64,000 nt of DNA from Bacteroidales bacterium (GCA_017477245.1 JAFUWY010000029.1:1-64000); one strand, 5' to 3'. Counted from the stretch's first letter, positions 25,688 to 35,090 are shown. Program-made: numbers and translations. The notes: generated by a model from the letters alone, not told the origin.

Positions 25688-26908
25688 TCATGTCTTCCGA
25701 TAATTCTCTACGATCTCCTGAAGGGCATCTGCATATTTGCCAGCGACAGACGCATCGGAATAATCCTGCGCCGTTTCCCGCGCCTGCGCGGAAATCCGGA
25801 GCAGTTCTTCTTGGGGCATCTTGTCCAAGCGCCGTAGAATTCCAGCCAACTCATCCGCATCTCCAGCCTTGCACAGGAATCCGTTTTCTCCGTCGACGAT
25901 GATTCCGTCTATTCCCTCATTCCTGGAGCCGATCGGAATCAGGCCGAAAGCCATCGCTTCCAGATACACTAGCCCAAAAATCTCGTGTTCAGAAATCATA
26001 ACAAAGAAATCAGCGTCCCTCAGATATGTCATGATCTTCTCACGAGGGATCCTGCCTGTGAAAATAACTTCGCCCCGGCATGACGGAAGATAATCCTGGG
26101 CGATCCTGTCCATTTCGGCGCCATCCCCGATAAAAGTAACCCGATAATTCCCGGCAGGATACGCTGCATTCAACGCTTGGATAATAGATACAGGATGCTT
26201 GCGCTCAATCAAGGAACCGATGTAGACAAAAGTCCGAATCTTGGGATCAAATACCCGTATTGTCCCAGCCCCTTCCCGGATAAAATCAGAAGAAACCCCG
26301 GAAGAGGCCAGGAATGATCTTTCCGGCGCTCCGTACCTGGACGCATAATTGGCCATGGCGGCTTTACTGCGGAAGCCGATCAAATCAAATGCCGACAGAA
26401 GGGATTGGGCACTTTCGCCGAATCGTTTGGACAAGTTGAAATGATTGCTGTGGTACACCTGGCAGATAGGGACGCCGAACTCCTTCTTCAATGCGATCGA
26501 CAAGTCGATGACCGGATCAGCCCAATGCCCCGTGATAACATCCGGGACACCGTTCTCCGCGAAATCTTTCCGGATTCTTTCCAACGCCCGCCGCACATAT
26601 TTTTCCGAGGTCCGGCTATGGGGTTTCAATTTCCGGACAGGAAGCACCTGGATACGGACATCATCTGACACATATTCCCTGCATTTCGGAACCTTCGACG
26701 GTATCGGGAATCCAAAATGGGAGGAGAGACGCTCCCGGAAAAGCCTGGCGAACAGGTAAAAGATCCTCGGGTACCGGGCTATCAGGTGATAAACCCGGAC
26801 CTCATGTCCCATCTTCACCCATTCCCGGGCAAAGTAGTGAACGACTGGAGTCACACCGTCTTTACCGGTAAAGGTCGCGTAAATAGGTGTAAGTACGACT
26901 ATTCTCAT
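25688..26908 (-). CDS. Family 4 glycosyltransferase
   Basis: 406 residues, GT-B: N-terminal LTPIYATFTGKDGVTPVVHYFAREWVKMGHEV split over the first 35 residues, Rossmann linker FVYIGSLIERKHPVSII, and the nucleotide-sugar site EHEIFGLVYLEAMAFGLIPIGS with the E-x7-E pair. Donor and acceptor are not defined by the sequence. It probably adds the third sugar of the repeat unit. A 93-base gap separates it from the next gene. Confidence 0.86.
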   Translation of the reverse strand: MRIVVLTPIYATFTGKDGVTPVVHYFAREWVKMGHEVRVYHLIARYPRIFYLFARLFRERLSSHFGFPIPSKVPKCREYVSDDVRIQVLPVRKLKPHSRTSEKYVRRALERIRKDFAENGVPDVITGHWADPVIDLSIALKKEFGVPICQVYHSNHFNLSKRFGESAQSLLSAFDLIGFRSKAAMANYASRYGAPERSFLASSGVSSDFIREGAGTIRVFDPKIRTFVYIGSLIERKHPVSIIQALNAAYPAGNYRVTFIGDGAEMDRIAQDYLPSCRGEVIFTGRIPREKIMTYLRDADFFVMISEHEIFGLVYLEAMAFGLIPIGSRNEGIDGIIVDGENGFLCKAGDADELAGILRRLDKMPQEELLRISAQARETAQDYSDASVAGKYADALQEIVENYRKT

Positions 26909-26926
26909 TCGGAAGAAAACTGGAAA

Positions 26927-28204
26927 TCAGGCCTTGGAATCCATGACAGCCTGGAGTTTGGGCGTTTGAACCGTGACACCCCGTCTCCGGGGAGTCTTGA
27001 GCAGGCTGCGATCCCGAACCCGGAATCTTTCCGCAACGCCAAGCAGGATAAAGTTATAAACTGTCACCGTACCCGGGCCAAAAGGGAATGTCGGTTCCAG
27101 CAGGGAAATGATGTACGGAACAATCAAGATGGTATACCCCGCATACCTGAAGTCCATCTTGGTCCGTATGGAATACTTGAGTGAATGTAAGATAATGTAG
27201 AGATACAGGCACAGGATCGGCCATGAATACAATAGGCCGAAACGGTAGATATTCAGCAGCGGGAAATTATGGATCCAGGCTATGGATGTCCGGTTTTCCA
27301 CATCCCCCAGCAATGGATTCTCGACGATGAAACGGATAGCCTGTTGGTAAGTACCCATACGTCCGGACGTCACGTCATCTCCTTGTGTTCCGGCACTGAT
27401 ACTTGCTTTCAGATAATCGCCGAAACTCATAGGCAGGAACGAAAAGAGGATCAGCACCAGCGGGATGGCTACGAGAATCCACTTGAACATTTTCTTTCCT
27501 TTGGCATGCAAGGCCAGGAACATGCCACTCAATAGGACGGTAGACAATAGTGCCGCCCGAGCACGGATGGTCAGGATGACGATGAACCCCACAAGGAAAA
27601 AGACGAGGGCAACCAAACGGACCTTCTTTTCTTCCTGGCTCAGGAACAGGAACAGGAATGACACTTCGCAAGTGGCCAGCATGGCGCCCAGCGAATTCTT
27701 GCTGTCTGTCAGGTACTGGTCTGCGATGACAAACCCTCCGATATTCATGAAGACCTGCATCAGGCCCGAGAATATGACCGTTAAAGTGAAAACGAGCATA
27801 ATTCGGGACAACTGCCTGCTGTTCGGAGTCAGCGTCCATCCGATGATGATGGACGCCAGGACAATCAGGAAGGTCCTCAACATGGAAAGCATCTCCTTGT
27901 TGCCATGCATGCTCCGTATGAAATAACCCAGGAAAGCGATCAAGGTCAGCCAGACAATATACTTCAGGCACAGTGCAGACTTCACTTTGGGTATCCGGAA
28001 GAGGGATACGGCGAACAAAGCACCGAATATCAAGAGGATATAACGGGACAGGATCGTTCCGCTCTCATACCCGGCCGCCTTGCTGATGTTGACGATGACG
28101 GGATGATACGAAATCGCCATGACGAACAACAGCATATAAAGCAGCACATATTGCAAGGACCGCATGAAACCGTGCCTTTTCAGCGGTCTGGTCTTACTTG
28201 CCAT
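26927..28204 (-). CDS. wzy: O-antigen polymerase/ligase-type membrane protein (Wzy candidate)
   Basis: About 425 residues with at least ten hydrophobic segments (for example YVLLYMLLFVMAISYHPVIVN, ILLIFGALFAVSLF, TFLIVLASIIIGWTL) and a large loop before the C-terminal helices (SGRMGTYQQAIRFIVENPLLG), the usual O-antigen ligase-domain arrangement. Position after Wzx supports a polymerase. The ATG at 28204 (MASKTRP) overlaps wzx by 11 bases; a longer frame upstream is less likely. Confidence 0.8.
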   Translation of the reverse strand: MASKTRPLKRHGFMRSLQYVLLYMLLFVMAISYHPVIVNISKAAGYESGTILSRYILLIFGALFAVSLFRIPKVKSALCLKYIVWLTLIAFLGYFIRSMHGNKEMLSMLRTFLIVLASIIIGWTLTPNSRQLSRIMLVFTLTVIFSGLMQVFMNIGGFVIADQYLTDSKNSLGAMLATCEVSFLFLFLSQEEKKVRLVALVFFLVGFIVILTIRARAALLSTVLLSGMFLALHAKGKKMFKWILVAIPLVLILFSFLPMSFGDYLKASISAGTQGDDVTSGRMGTYQQAIRFIVENPLLGDVENRTSIAWIHNFPLLNIYRFGLLYSWPILCLYLYIILHSLKYSIRTKMDFRYAGYTILIVPYIISLLEPTFPFGPGTVTVYNFILLGVAERFRVRDRSLLKTPRRRGVTVQTPKLQAVMDSKA

Positions 28205-29738
28205 GATTGAATATACGGATCTTCCCTCTCCTGTGAAGGACAGAATCAATGATTCCCTGAACGGAATTCCTTTCGTCTTTTGTCAAGCCCGTCAGGGCCA
28301 TCATCGACACATACGCGATTAAATTGACCACACATACGACAAGGATTCCCCAGATCCCGGACAGGAAATGATAGCTGATAAGGCTCAATGCCAAAGCAAC
28401 GATGAACGGCGGCAATATCTGCAAAAAAACGGAGCGCACGAAACTGGATACCTTGAAATCCGAAATCCGGGACAGAATGTACACGCGGCTGAACGAACCG
28501 ACAGATTCGCAAACCAGGAACACGATGATTGCCGCATAGGGTGGAGCGCCCCAATGAAAGAACAGCCACGAAATCGGTAAGGCAAGCACCCGGATCGTCG
28601 AGATTGAGACCGAGAACCACTTGATATTTCCGATGGCCTGATTGGCATAGACCAAGCCGCGGGTCAACTGTTCACACATGCAAGCTGCAATCATCAGCCG
28701 GGAGAACAAAACGGTGCCTTCCGGAACTTCTTTCAACCAAAGGTCCAGCACCTCCGGCATCGTCACAAGCAGCGGGATCGCAACCAGGGACATCAAGGAA
28801 AAACCGAATTTCCCTGCCGTCATGGACAGGCGGAACATCCGGTCGGTCTGCCCAGCTCCGTGGCTTTTCATGATCTGCGGTTTCATCGTGGTGATCGCAG
28901 AAGCCGAAATGGTGTACATATGTCCTTCGATTTGCCGGGACAAAGCGAATACCGCATTGACGACGGTCCCGAAAAACGTATTCAAGAGAATCGCATATCC
29001 CTGCCTGGTAGCTACCGATCCCAGCACGTCCAATAGAGTCCAACTGGCAAAACCCGTCACTTCTTTCATCTCGGCCAGCTTCGCCCTCCGGAAAGACATC
29101 TTCTCACGATAGCTGGTGTAGGAGAATGACACATAGCAGATGACATTGATAAACGTTATGCAGAGCATCAGGATCCCATACAAGAGAAGTTTGTCACTTG
29201 AGGTCGCAGAAATGATGAATGCTATGCCTAGTTTGCAAAGGGCGTCGAGAATCTGTACGCTTGAAATGAACACGAACTTCTCATGGGCCGAAATCATTGC
29301 CGTAAAAGGCGTTTCTGAAATCTTCAGGAATAGGTTGAAAACCATGAGGTAGTACAGCTTGCGCGCCGTAGGAATCCGCTCCGCAGGAATATTCAGGAAC
29401 CCGTCGAACAGGAAGAACCCCAGTATGATCAGCACCCCGGCCAGAAGCAGAGCAATACTCAGGTGCAGCCACAGGCAGGTACTGAAAACTTTCCGGGTCT
29501 TAAGATTGTCCCCCTGCCCCAGGCTGACCGACAAGAACCTCATCGACGTCTGGGACAAGGACGTACTGATAAAGCTCAAGAAGGCAACTACACCAGCGAC
29601 CAGGTCATAGATACCATAGTCACTCGGCCCCAATGCGTCCAGAATGACCCGAACAGAATAAAGTCCGATCAAGACATTCAGGACCAGCTGGATATACTGG
29701 ACTGTAGTATTGACGGCAACCCTGTTAGCAGCTTTCAT
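28194..29738 (-). CDS. wzx: Polysaccharide flippase Wzx
   Basis: 514 residues, twelve or more membrane segments, with the MATE-like N-terminus TVQYIQLVLNVLIGLYSVRVILDALGPSDYG and the second-half hallmark LEGHMYTISASAITTMKPQIM read as IEGHMYTISAS. This is the Bacteroidota Wzx type, which flips lipid-linked repeat units to the periplasm. Placement next to the Wzy candidate fits a Wzx/Wzy-dependent pathway; no Wzz/Wza/Wzc gene is present in the window. Confidence 0.9.
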   Translation of the reverse strand: MKAANRVAVNTTVQYIQLVLNVLIGLYSVRVILDALGPSDYGIYDLVAGVVAFLSFISTSLSQTSMRFLSVSLGQGDNLKTRKVFSTCLWLHLSIALLLAGVLIILGFFLFDGFLNIPAERIPTARKLYYLMVFNLFLKISETPFTAMISAHEKFVFISSVQILDALCKLGIAFIISATSSDKLLLYGILMLCITFINVICYVSFSYTSYREKMSFRRAKLAEMKEVTGFASWTLLDVLGSVATRQGYAILLNTFFGTVVNAVFALSRQIEGHMYTISASAITTMKPQIMKSHGAGQTDRMFRLSMTAGKFGFSLMSLVAIPLLVTMPEVLDLWLKEVPEGTVLFSRLMIAACMCEQLTRGLVYANQAIGNIKWFSVSISTIRVLALPISWLFFHWGAPPYAAIIVFLVCESVGSFSRVYILSRISDFKVSSFVRSVFLQILPPFIVALALSLISYHFLSGIWGILVVCVVNLIAYVSMMALTGLTKDERNSVQGIIDSVLHRRGKIRIFNHGK

Positions 29739-29749
29739 CCCTTAAATGT

Positions 29750-31195
29750 CTATTCCTGATTCTTTTGCCAGACACATTTCCAGTTGCTTCCTTCCTGGAT
29801 ATTCGTTGCCGTATAGATCTCGCCCTTGTATAAAACTTTCCGGCCGTTGACGGATGTAGACCGGCCGATTCCCAGGAGCGGCAGCGCGTCGACCTTCTCG
29901 ACGATACCGGATATATTCACCCGGTTCTGCTTGAATTTCCCGTTGTTATAGATCGGTGCAGGCGACCCTTGTTTATAGAGGACCTGCCCGTCCGCATAGG
30001 TGTTGTTTCCGGAGAAATCCACATCGAAGACGGCTCCCTCGTATTCCGTGACCGTGCCGCCAATATAGATGATCGACTTGACATGCTGCTCGATCTTGGC
30101 CGCCTTGACAGTTATTTGCCAAGGACCGCCGCAACGGGCGATATAAGGCGGGATATCATATGTTTTCCCGTCATCCCCCTTATAGGTAAAAGGGATATAC
30201 TTACCTAGCGTTTCTTCTGAGGAAGGGTCCGTCCAGTTGAAGGCATCCCCATAGCTGTAAAAGACTATGTTTTGGATATTCGCGCCCGGCGCATAGAAAT
30301 AGCGGAATACCTGATAATGGTTGTTGGAACTCACCGGGCCCACGAAAATCTGCTTGGACGTCGCCACAGGATAATACATGGTCCTGTAATAATCGATGAA
30401 ATTATTCGTTATCAACGAGCCATTGTAATATCCCCACTCAAAGCAGGCATTGTCCCGCTTCTCCTTTCCTCCATTTATATAATTATAAGAAATCGTGCTG
30501 TCCGTCATTCCGGCGGAACGCTGTTCGTTTCGGGAGAAATAGAATACCGTCAGGAAGGTATTACCGATAATCTGGCATACCTTGTTCAGCGTTGTATCAT
30601 AGAACAAAGCGCCGAACTGGCTGATATTGCACTCTTTGATACTCAATGCAGAGCATGTGCAGTTATCGAAAACACGCACGTTGTCCTTACGCTGGCCGGT
30701 CAGGCTTATGCGCTGGATGCTTCCTCGGATCGTTGCGTTCTTGAAGAGGGAAACCCCTTCGGCAACGGTAATTCCGCCATACTTCGAAGGCGCGTACTCC
30801 CCCCGCTTGACCGGGATGTTTCCTAGCAGGTTCAAGGTATAATTCCTGTACTCTCCCTTATAGTAATTAAGCGTCCCCGTCACCTTGTAAACCTGTCCGG
30901 CGGGGATAAACAACAGACGTCCCTGGCTGTCAGATTCATAGATTGCCTGCCGAAGGGCATCCGTATCATCGGACCTGCCGTTGCCCTTGGCTCCGAACAT
31001 TTCTGGAGTCAGGCAATTCAGCACCCGGGTGATAAAATCCAGCGAATCTGCGGACGAAGCCTGTGCCAAGACTCCAGTCTGCGGATCGTAAGGCATCTGA
31101 AGAGCTGACCTGCCCATGCAGATACCGCTGGGACCAGATACAGCCAAGGCCAGGATCACCGTTATGATAAGGAACTTGAATTTTCGTATGAACAT
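29750..31195 (-). CDS. Secreted right-handed beta-helix protein (pectate-lyase-superfamily fold)
   Basis: About 481 residues from ATG 31195 (MFIRKFKF), with a signal peptide (FLIITVILALAVSGPSG). At residues ~65-95 it has MFGAKGNGRSDDTDALRQAI, the D-G-x-x-D-D-T-x-A signature of pectate-lyase-superfamily beta-helices, as in tailspikes and polysaccharide lyases. Later repeats (VSLFKNATIRGSIQRISL, CSALSIKECNIS) fit beta-helix coils. Catalytic residues cannot be picked by eye. It could process or bind the exported glycan. Confidence 0.75.
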   Translation of the reverse strand: MFIRKFKFLIITVILALAVSGPSGICMGRSALQMPYDPQTGVLAQASSADSLDFITRVLNCLTPEMFGAKGNGRSDDTDALRQAIYESDSQGRLLFIPAGQVYKVTGTLNYYKGEYRNYTLNLLGNIPVKRGEYAPSKYGGITVAEGVSLFKNATIRGSIQRISLTGQRKDNVRVFDNCTCSALSIKECNISQFGALFYDTTLNKVCQIIGNTFLTVFYFSRNEQRSAGMTDSTISYNYINGGKEKRDNACFEWGYYNGSLITNNFIDYYRTMYYPVATSKQIFVGPVSSNNHYQVFRYFYAPGANIQNIVFYSYGDAFNWTDPSSEETLGKYIPFTYKGDDGKTYDIPPYIARCGGPWQITVKAAKIEQHVKSIIYIGGTVTEYEGAVFDVDFSGNNTYADGQVLYKQGSPAPIYNNGKFKQNRVNISGIVEKVDALPLLGIGRSTSVNGRKVLYKGEIYTATNIQEGSNWKCVWQKNQE

Positions 31196-31199
31196 TCTG

Positions 31200-32234
31200 T
31201 CAGGCTTTTGCAAGTTCTTCCTTGATATAATCCAGCGAGGCAATTTTTTGGACCGTCTCAGCAAGATTCAAGCGCTTGGTATTGTTCGAATTGAATTCAT
31301 CTATCAGCACACGCTTGGTATCGCCTTCCTTGAAAAACTTGTCATAATTGAGATCGCGGTTGTCTGCCGGAACCCGGTAGAAATCACCCATATCGACAGC
31401 CTTCGCTGCTTCTTCCTTCGTGAGAAGCGTCTCATACATCTTCTCTCCATGGCGGATGCCGATCACCTTGATATCCTCCTTCCGGCCCCCGAACAGTTCA
31501 CATACCGCTTCGGCCTGCGTCTGGATCGTGCATGCCGGAGCCTTCTGCACCAGGATATCTCCATTCTGGCCATGTTCAAAAGCAAAAAGCACCAGGTCTA
31601 CGGCTTCATCGAGGCTCATGATAAAACGGGTCATGGAAGGTTCTGTCAGCGTAATGGGCTGGCCTCCGCGGATCTGGTCGATCCAAAGTGGAATAACGGA
31701 CCCGCGCGAGCACATCACGTTTCCGTAACGGGTGCAGCATATCTTCGTCCCCGTCGTCTGACGGCTCTTGGCTACCGCCACCTTTTCTTCAATCGCCTTG
31801 GTGATACCCATGGCATTGATGGGATATGCGGCCTTGTCTGTAGACAAGCAAATAACGCTCTTGACACCGGCTTCGATGGCTGCCGTAAGGACATTATCCG
31901 TTCCTATCACATTCGTGCGGACAGCTTCCATCGGGAAGAACTCACAGGACGGAACCTGTTTCAGGGCGGCAGCATGAAAGATATAATCTACGCCCCCGAC
32001 GGCGGAGCGACAGGATTCCAGGCTCCGGACATCCCCGATATAAAACTTGATCTTACGTGCAGCTTCCGGATATTTCGCCTGATACTCATGCCGCATATCA
32101 TCCTGTTTTTTTTCATCCCGGGAAAAAATCCTGATCTCGCGGATATCCGTGTTCAAAAAGCGTTTCAGAACGGCATTGCCAAAAGAACCGGTCCCTCCGG
32201 TAATCATCAGTGTTTTGTCTTTAAAAATGGACAT
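31200..32234 (-). CDS. fnlA: UDP-GlcNAc 4,6-dehydratase/5-epimerase, FnlA/CapE type
   Basis: 344 residues, extended SDR: ITGGTGSFGNAVLKRFL for NAD, IFSRDEKKQDDMRHEY and YIGDVRSLESCR, with the dehydratase active-site region STDKAAYPINAMGITKAIEE (M-x3-K in place of Y-x3-K), as in CapE/FnlA. This begins UDP-L-FucNAc synthesis, completed by fnlB and fnlC 18 kb downstream in the same operon. Confidence 0.93.
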   Translation of the reverse strand: MSIFKDKTLMITGGTGSFGNAVLKRFLNTDIREIRIFSRDEKKQDDMRHEYQAKYPEAARKIKFYIGDVRSLESCRSAVGGVDYIFHAAALKQVPSCEFFPMEAVRTNVIGTDNVLTAAIEAGVKSVICLSTDKAAYPINAMGITKAIEEKVAVAKSRQTTGTKICCTRYGNVMCSRGSVIPLWIDQIRGGQPITLTEPSMTRFIMSLDEAVDLVLFAFEHGQNGDILVQKAPACTIQTQAEAVCELFGGRKEDIKVIGIRHGEKMYETLLTKEEAAKAVDMGDFYRVPADNRDLNYDKFFKEGDTKRVLIDEFNSNNTKRLNLAETVQKIASLDYIKEELAKA

Positions 32235-32247
32235 AATATCTTGATTT

Positions 32248-33054
32248 TTATTTTTTTATACGAATCTTATAGCGCAGCCCGAAGTTGATCCACTGGAAAT
32301 TCTGAAGTTCGAACATGGCCTCAAAACGATTATCCCATATGGAAGCGACCATACCGAGATTTACAGTCCGTGAATCATATTCCGCGATAACGTCCAAACC
32401 GTCCAGGAGCCCGCGGTCCTGCAACCACACCGGATGCCATTCGACACCCGCACAAGGTCCGTTGATCCGGTAATCCCGACGTCGGTTGAACTGATATCCA
32501 GCATGTGCACCAACCAGTCCCAAGGGGGTTTGGAAATGCTTGGTCAGCACGAAATACTTCCGGTTGAAATAGCCGTTTCCGGTACCTGAGACATCTGCAT
32601 CCATATACTCAGAATTCGTACTCCCCGTCGTCGGATCGATCATTCCGAACACCAATGCCGGCATCCAGTCGAAACCGTCCCCTTCCCGTAACAGAAGAAC
32701 CCTGCCCGAAAAATGCCTGTCCTGGTTGAATAACATACGTTGGCGCTCCGTCTTGTTCGGATTGGGATTCCATGCTCCGTTGAGAATCGTACAAACATAA
32801 CCGATCTCGATCCGCCCCCAATATGATATGGCGAAGCCGTACTGGAAAGTATTGTAGTTCCAGCCGCTTCTCGGCAAGGAATGCTTGTTCAAAAAGTTGT
32901 TTGTAATCATGAATGTCCCGTCCTGCTGCATCTCTGCTGTCGGCATCTGAAGAAGTCCGGTACCAGCGTCAGTGAACTGGGCGCGGACTGTACATGTGCC
33001 GAAGAGACACAGGGCAACGAGAGACAACAATCTTCTTTTGGTCGGTCTGGTCAT
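32248..33054 (-). CDS. YjbH-domain exopolysaccharide-associated outer-membrane protein
   Basis: 268 residues with a signal peptide (LLSLVALCLFGTCTVRAQ). TGLLQMPTAEMQQDGTF then WGRIEIGYVC, NRKYFVLTKHFQTPLGLVGAHAGY and the closing LRYKIRIKK are typical of the YjbH family, whose members support export or surface assembly of exopolysaccharide. It is the second gene of the operon, just after upxY. Confidence 0.8.
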   Translation of the reverse strand: MTRPTKRRLLSLVALCLFGTCTVRAQFTDAGTGLLQMPTAEMQQDGTFMITNNFLNKHSLPRSGWNYNTFQYGFAISYWGRIEIGYVCTILNGAWNPNPNKTERQRMLFNQDRHFSGRVLLLREGDGFDWMPALVFGMIDPTTGSTNSEYMDADVSGTGNGYFNRKYFVLTKHFQTPLGLVGAHAGYQFNRRRDYRINGPCAGVEWHPVWLQDRGLLDGLDVIAEYDSRTVNLGMVASIWDNRFEAMFELQNFQWINFGLRYKIRIKK

Positions 33055-33088
33055 TCTATTCAGGACACGGGCGGTCCGGAATTTAAAA

Positions 33089-33640
33089 CTACTGAATCTT
33101 CTCCAGATAGTCTGGATGGATGTAACTCACCGCTACAACGGCGACACCGGTCACGGATACGATGAGTTTTCGGTCTTTCTTGATACGCTTGATATATCCC
33201 TCGGCACCTTTGTAGATACCATCGGTCACGCGGACGCGGTCGCCGGTGTGGTACTCGGGCGCATCCGCACCGAAGTACCTGACATTGCGTCCGGCATCGG
33301 CAGAAGTGACAAGGATGAAAGACCGCATCTCCTCATCGGGGATAGGACCGGGATGGTTGGACCCGGCCTCCGTATAGTACATAAAGTCCCCGTTATGCTC
33401 TCGCTTGAAATTCTCAAGCCATTCGAGGCTGCACCGTACGAACATCAACGACGGAATCAACTGTTTCTCGACATAGGTCAGCCGTCCCGTATCGAACTGC
33501 TCCACGGTGTGGAGAGGGATATAGGTTTCTACGCCTTCGGGTTCAAGCAGGGACTTTAAATAGACTACACGGTTATAGAAAACCTTGAGGGCATACCAAT
33601 GTCGTCCTGCGGGAGATGGTTCGATAAGTTTGGAAGTCAC
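33089..33640 (-). CDS. upxY: UpxY-family transcription antiterminator (NusG-like)
   Basis: 183 residues with a NusG N-terminal domain (HWYALKVFYNRVVYLKSLL, ETYIPLHTVE, PSLMFVRCS) and a C-terminal KOW domain (YHTGDRVRVTDGIYKGAEGYIKRIKKDRKL). UpxY proteins bind RNA polymerase in the 5' leader of their own capsule operon and prevent premature termination. It is the first gene after the operon promoter; start codon GTG at 33640. The ~155-base leader upstream contains hairpins that are candidate attenuators. Confidence 0.92.
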   Translation of the reverse strand: MTSKLIEPSPAGRHWYALKVFYNRVVYLKSLLEPEGVETYIPLHTVEQFDTGRLTYVEKQLIPSLMFVRCSLEWLENFKREHNGDFMYYTEAGSNHPGPIPDEEMRSFILVTSADAGRNVRYFGADAPEYHTGDRVRVTDGIYKGAEGYIKRIKKDRKLIVSVTGVAVVAVSYIHPDYLEKIQ

Positions 33641-33800
33641 GGTTTTGGGGCATATTTCCCACTCCCCGGCCCTCCGGGAAATGGAGCGCCGAGCTGGGGT
33701 CCGGATTGGCGGGGGTTGTCCCGCACGGCAGTCGTACTCCTATCCAAGAGCCAGTGCTGCAATCCCTTCGCTTGTGTCCTGGCCAGGGCACAAAGATGTG
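33641..33800 (-). promoter_or_regulatory. Capsule-operon leader with hairpins
   Basis: The leader between promoter and upxY carries inverted repeats: ATTTCCC (33654-33660) with GGGAAAT (33676-33682), inner CCCGG/CCGGG (33665-33678), and GCGGG (33709-33713) with CCCGC (33720-33724). No ORF is supported. Such leaders are where UpxY-type antitermination acts. Confidence 0.5.
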
Positions 33801-33832
33801 CAAAGATAGCTAAAAATAGGGATTCTGCCAAA
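33801..33832 (-). promoter_or_regulatory. Promoter of the 23-gene polysaccharide operon
   Basis: Reading leftward, TTTG (33832-33829), a 20-base spacer and TATCTTTG (33808-33801), an exact match to the Bacteroidota consensus. The start of transcription would be near 33794, about 155 bases before upxY. No flanking inverted repeats typical of an invertible Bacteroides promoter were recognised. Confidence 0.75.
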
Positions 33833-33860
33833 TAAGAATCGGATCCGGGCGAGGAAAAGG

Positions 33861-35084
33861 CTACTCCACCAGCCGCACCCGCCGGTTCCACCCAAGTCCC
33901 TGATAGAACGCGTTCAGACGCACCCGCTTGGGATCGGGAATGTAGGACGACAGACCGCAGCAGCGCTCAAGGGGCAGGTCGAAGAAGGTCGGGGTCTCGG
34001 CATGATAGAGCACGCAGTCCGCCAGGGCGGCATCCAGCCGCGCCATCTCGGCGGACGTCGCGTCCATCTTCTCGGCGAAATCCCGCAGGTCGTAATAGAA
34101 ACGGAGCTTGCTCGAAGCGTAGTAGTACCGCTGCACCGTGGCGAGCTGGCGGATGCCGATCGCATCGCGGTGCGCCGCCACGATGGCGCCGAACGCGTCC
34201 GCGAGGGGCTCCAGCTTGCTGCAGTCCACCAGCGTGATCGTCCCGTAGGGACTGCCGGACATGCCGCGATAGTAGTCATAAAACTCCTTGCAATACGTCA
34301 GCAGGTCCGCCTCCTTGCCGCTGAGCATGTCCCAGGAGAGAGTCTTGTAGATCATCCCGTACTCCATCACCTCCGTCGGGGAGAAGACCACGTACCGGCA
34401 AATGTCCTTGAGGTCCCAGGCCACCTCGACCGTACCCATCAGGCAGGCATCCAGGACCAGGTAGTCCAGTTTCATCGGCAACGCATCCACGAAGTCCGAG
34501 AACTCCATCCAATAGGTCCGGTTGTACGAACCGGACGCGGTGGTCCAGGCGCCGAAGGCCTTGGTTGCGGGCCATGCCGGATCGCGCTCCGGCACGCGTT
34601 CGCGGATGCTTGAAGCTTCGCTGTCGGAAGTGTATCCGCCGGGGATCCAGCCGGTGCCATGGGACGAGGCGATCATCCCATAGTGGTGCGCCGGGAACAA
34701 TTCCATGATATCCGAAAAAGCGGTCTGCAAGGACTCCTTCGAAGCGGCGACCGTCATGTTGTCATAGGTCTTGAGGGTATCGGCGACCGGCTTGCCTTCG
34801 GGGCCGCGGTAGATGCGGATGAGCCGCGGCGGATTGGGCGTGCTGTAGTTGCCCTTCGTGGTGTGGACGAAGGCCACGATCGCCTTGTCCTGCCACAACC
34901 CGGGCAGGATCCCCTCCTGGATCTGCGCAAAATTCTCCACCAGGTTGGGACTCAGGTTGTTGTAGCCCAAGGCACAGTAGATGAGCACCTGGTCATACGT
35001 CCCCTCGAAAGGACGATCCAGGCCGCGGCATCCCGCCGTCAGCAGGAGCGCGAGTGCCGCAAGTATGGACAGGAACCTACGCAT
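33861..35084 (-). CDS. Clostripain-family (C11) cysteine protease lipoprotein
   Basis: About 407 residues from ATG 35084. The lipoprotein signal (FLSILAALALLLTAGC) puts the mature protein on a membrane. The C11 catalytic His is in MIASSHGTGW and the Cys in LVLDACLMGTVE. The ORF stays open upstream to 35948, but that part is antisense to rmlA and reads as low-complexity acidic sequence, so the short form is chosen. A TATTTTTG box ends 6 bases before the ATG, suggesting a leaderless message. Confidence 0.87.
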   Translation of the reverse strand: MRRFLSILAALALLLTAGCRGLDRPFEGTYDQVLIYCALGYNNLSPNLVENFAQIQEGILPGLWQDKAIVAFVHTTKGNYSTPNPPRLIRIYRGPEGKPVADTLKTYDNMTVAASKESLQTAFSDIMELFPAHHYGMIASSHGTGWIPGGYTSDSEASSIRERVPERDPAWPATKAFGAWTTASGSYNRTYWMEFSDFVDALPMKLDYLVLDACLMGTVEVAWDLKDICRYVVFSPTEVMEYGMIYKTLSWDMLSGKEADLLTYCKEFYDYYRGMSGSPYGTITLVDCSKLEPLADAFGAIVAAHRDAIGIRQLATVQRYYYASSKLRFYYDLRDFAEKMDATSAEMARLDAALADCVLYHAETPTFFDLPLERCCGLSSYIPDPKRVRLNAFYQGLGWNRRVRLVE

Positions 35085-35090
35085 ATCATG

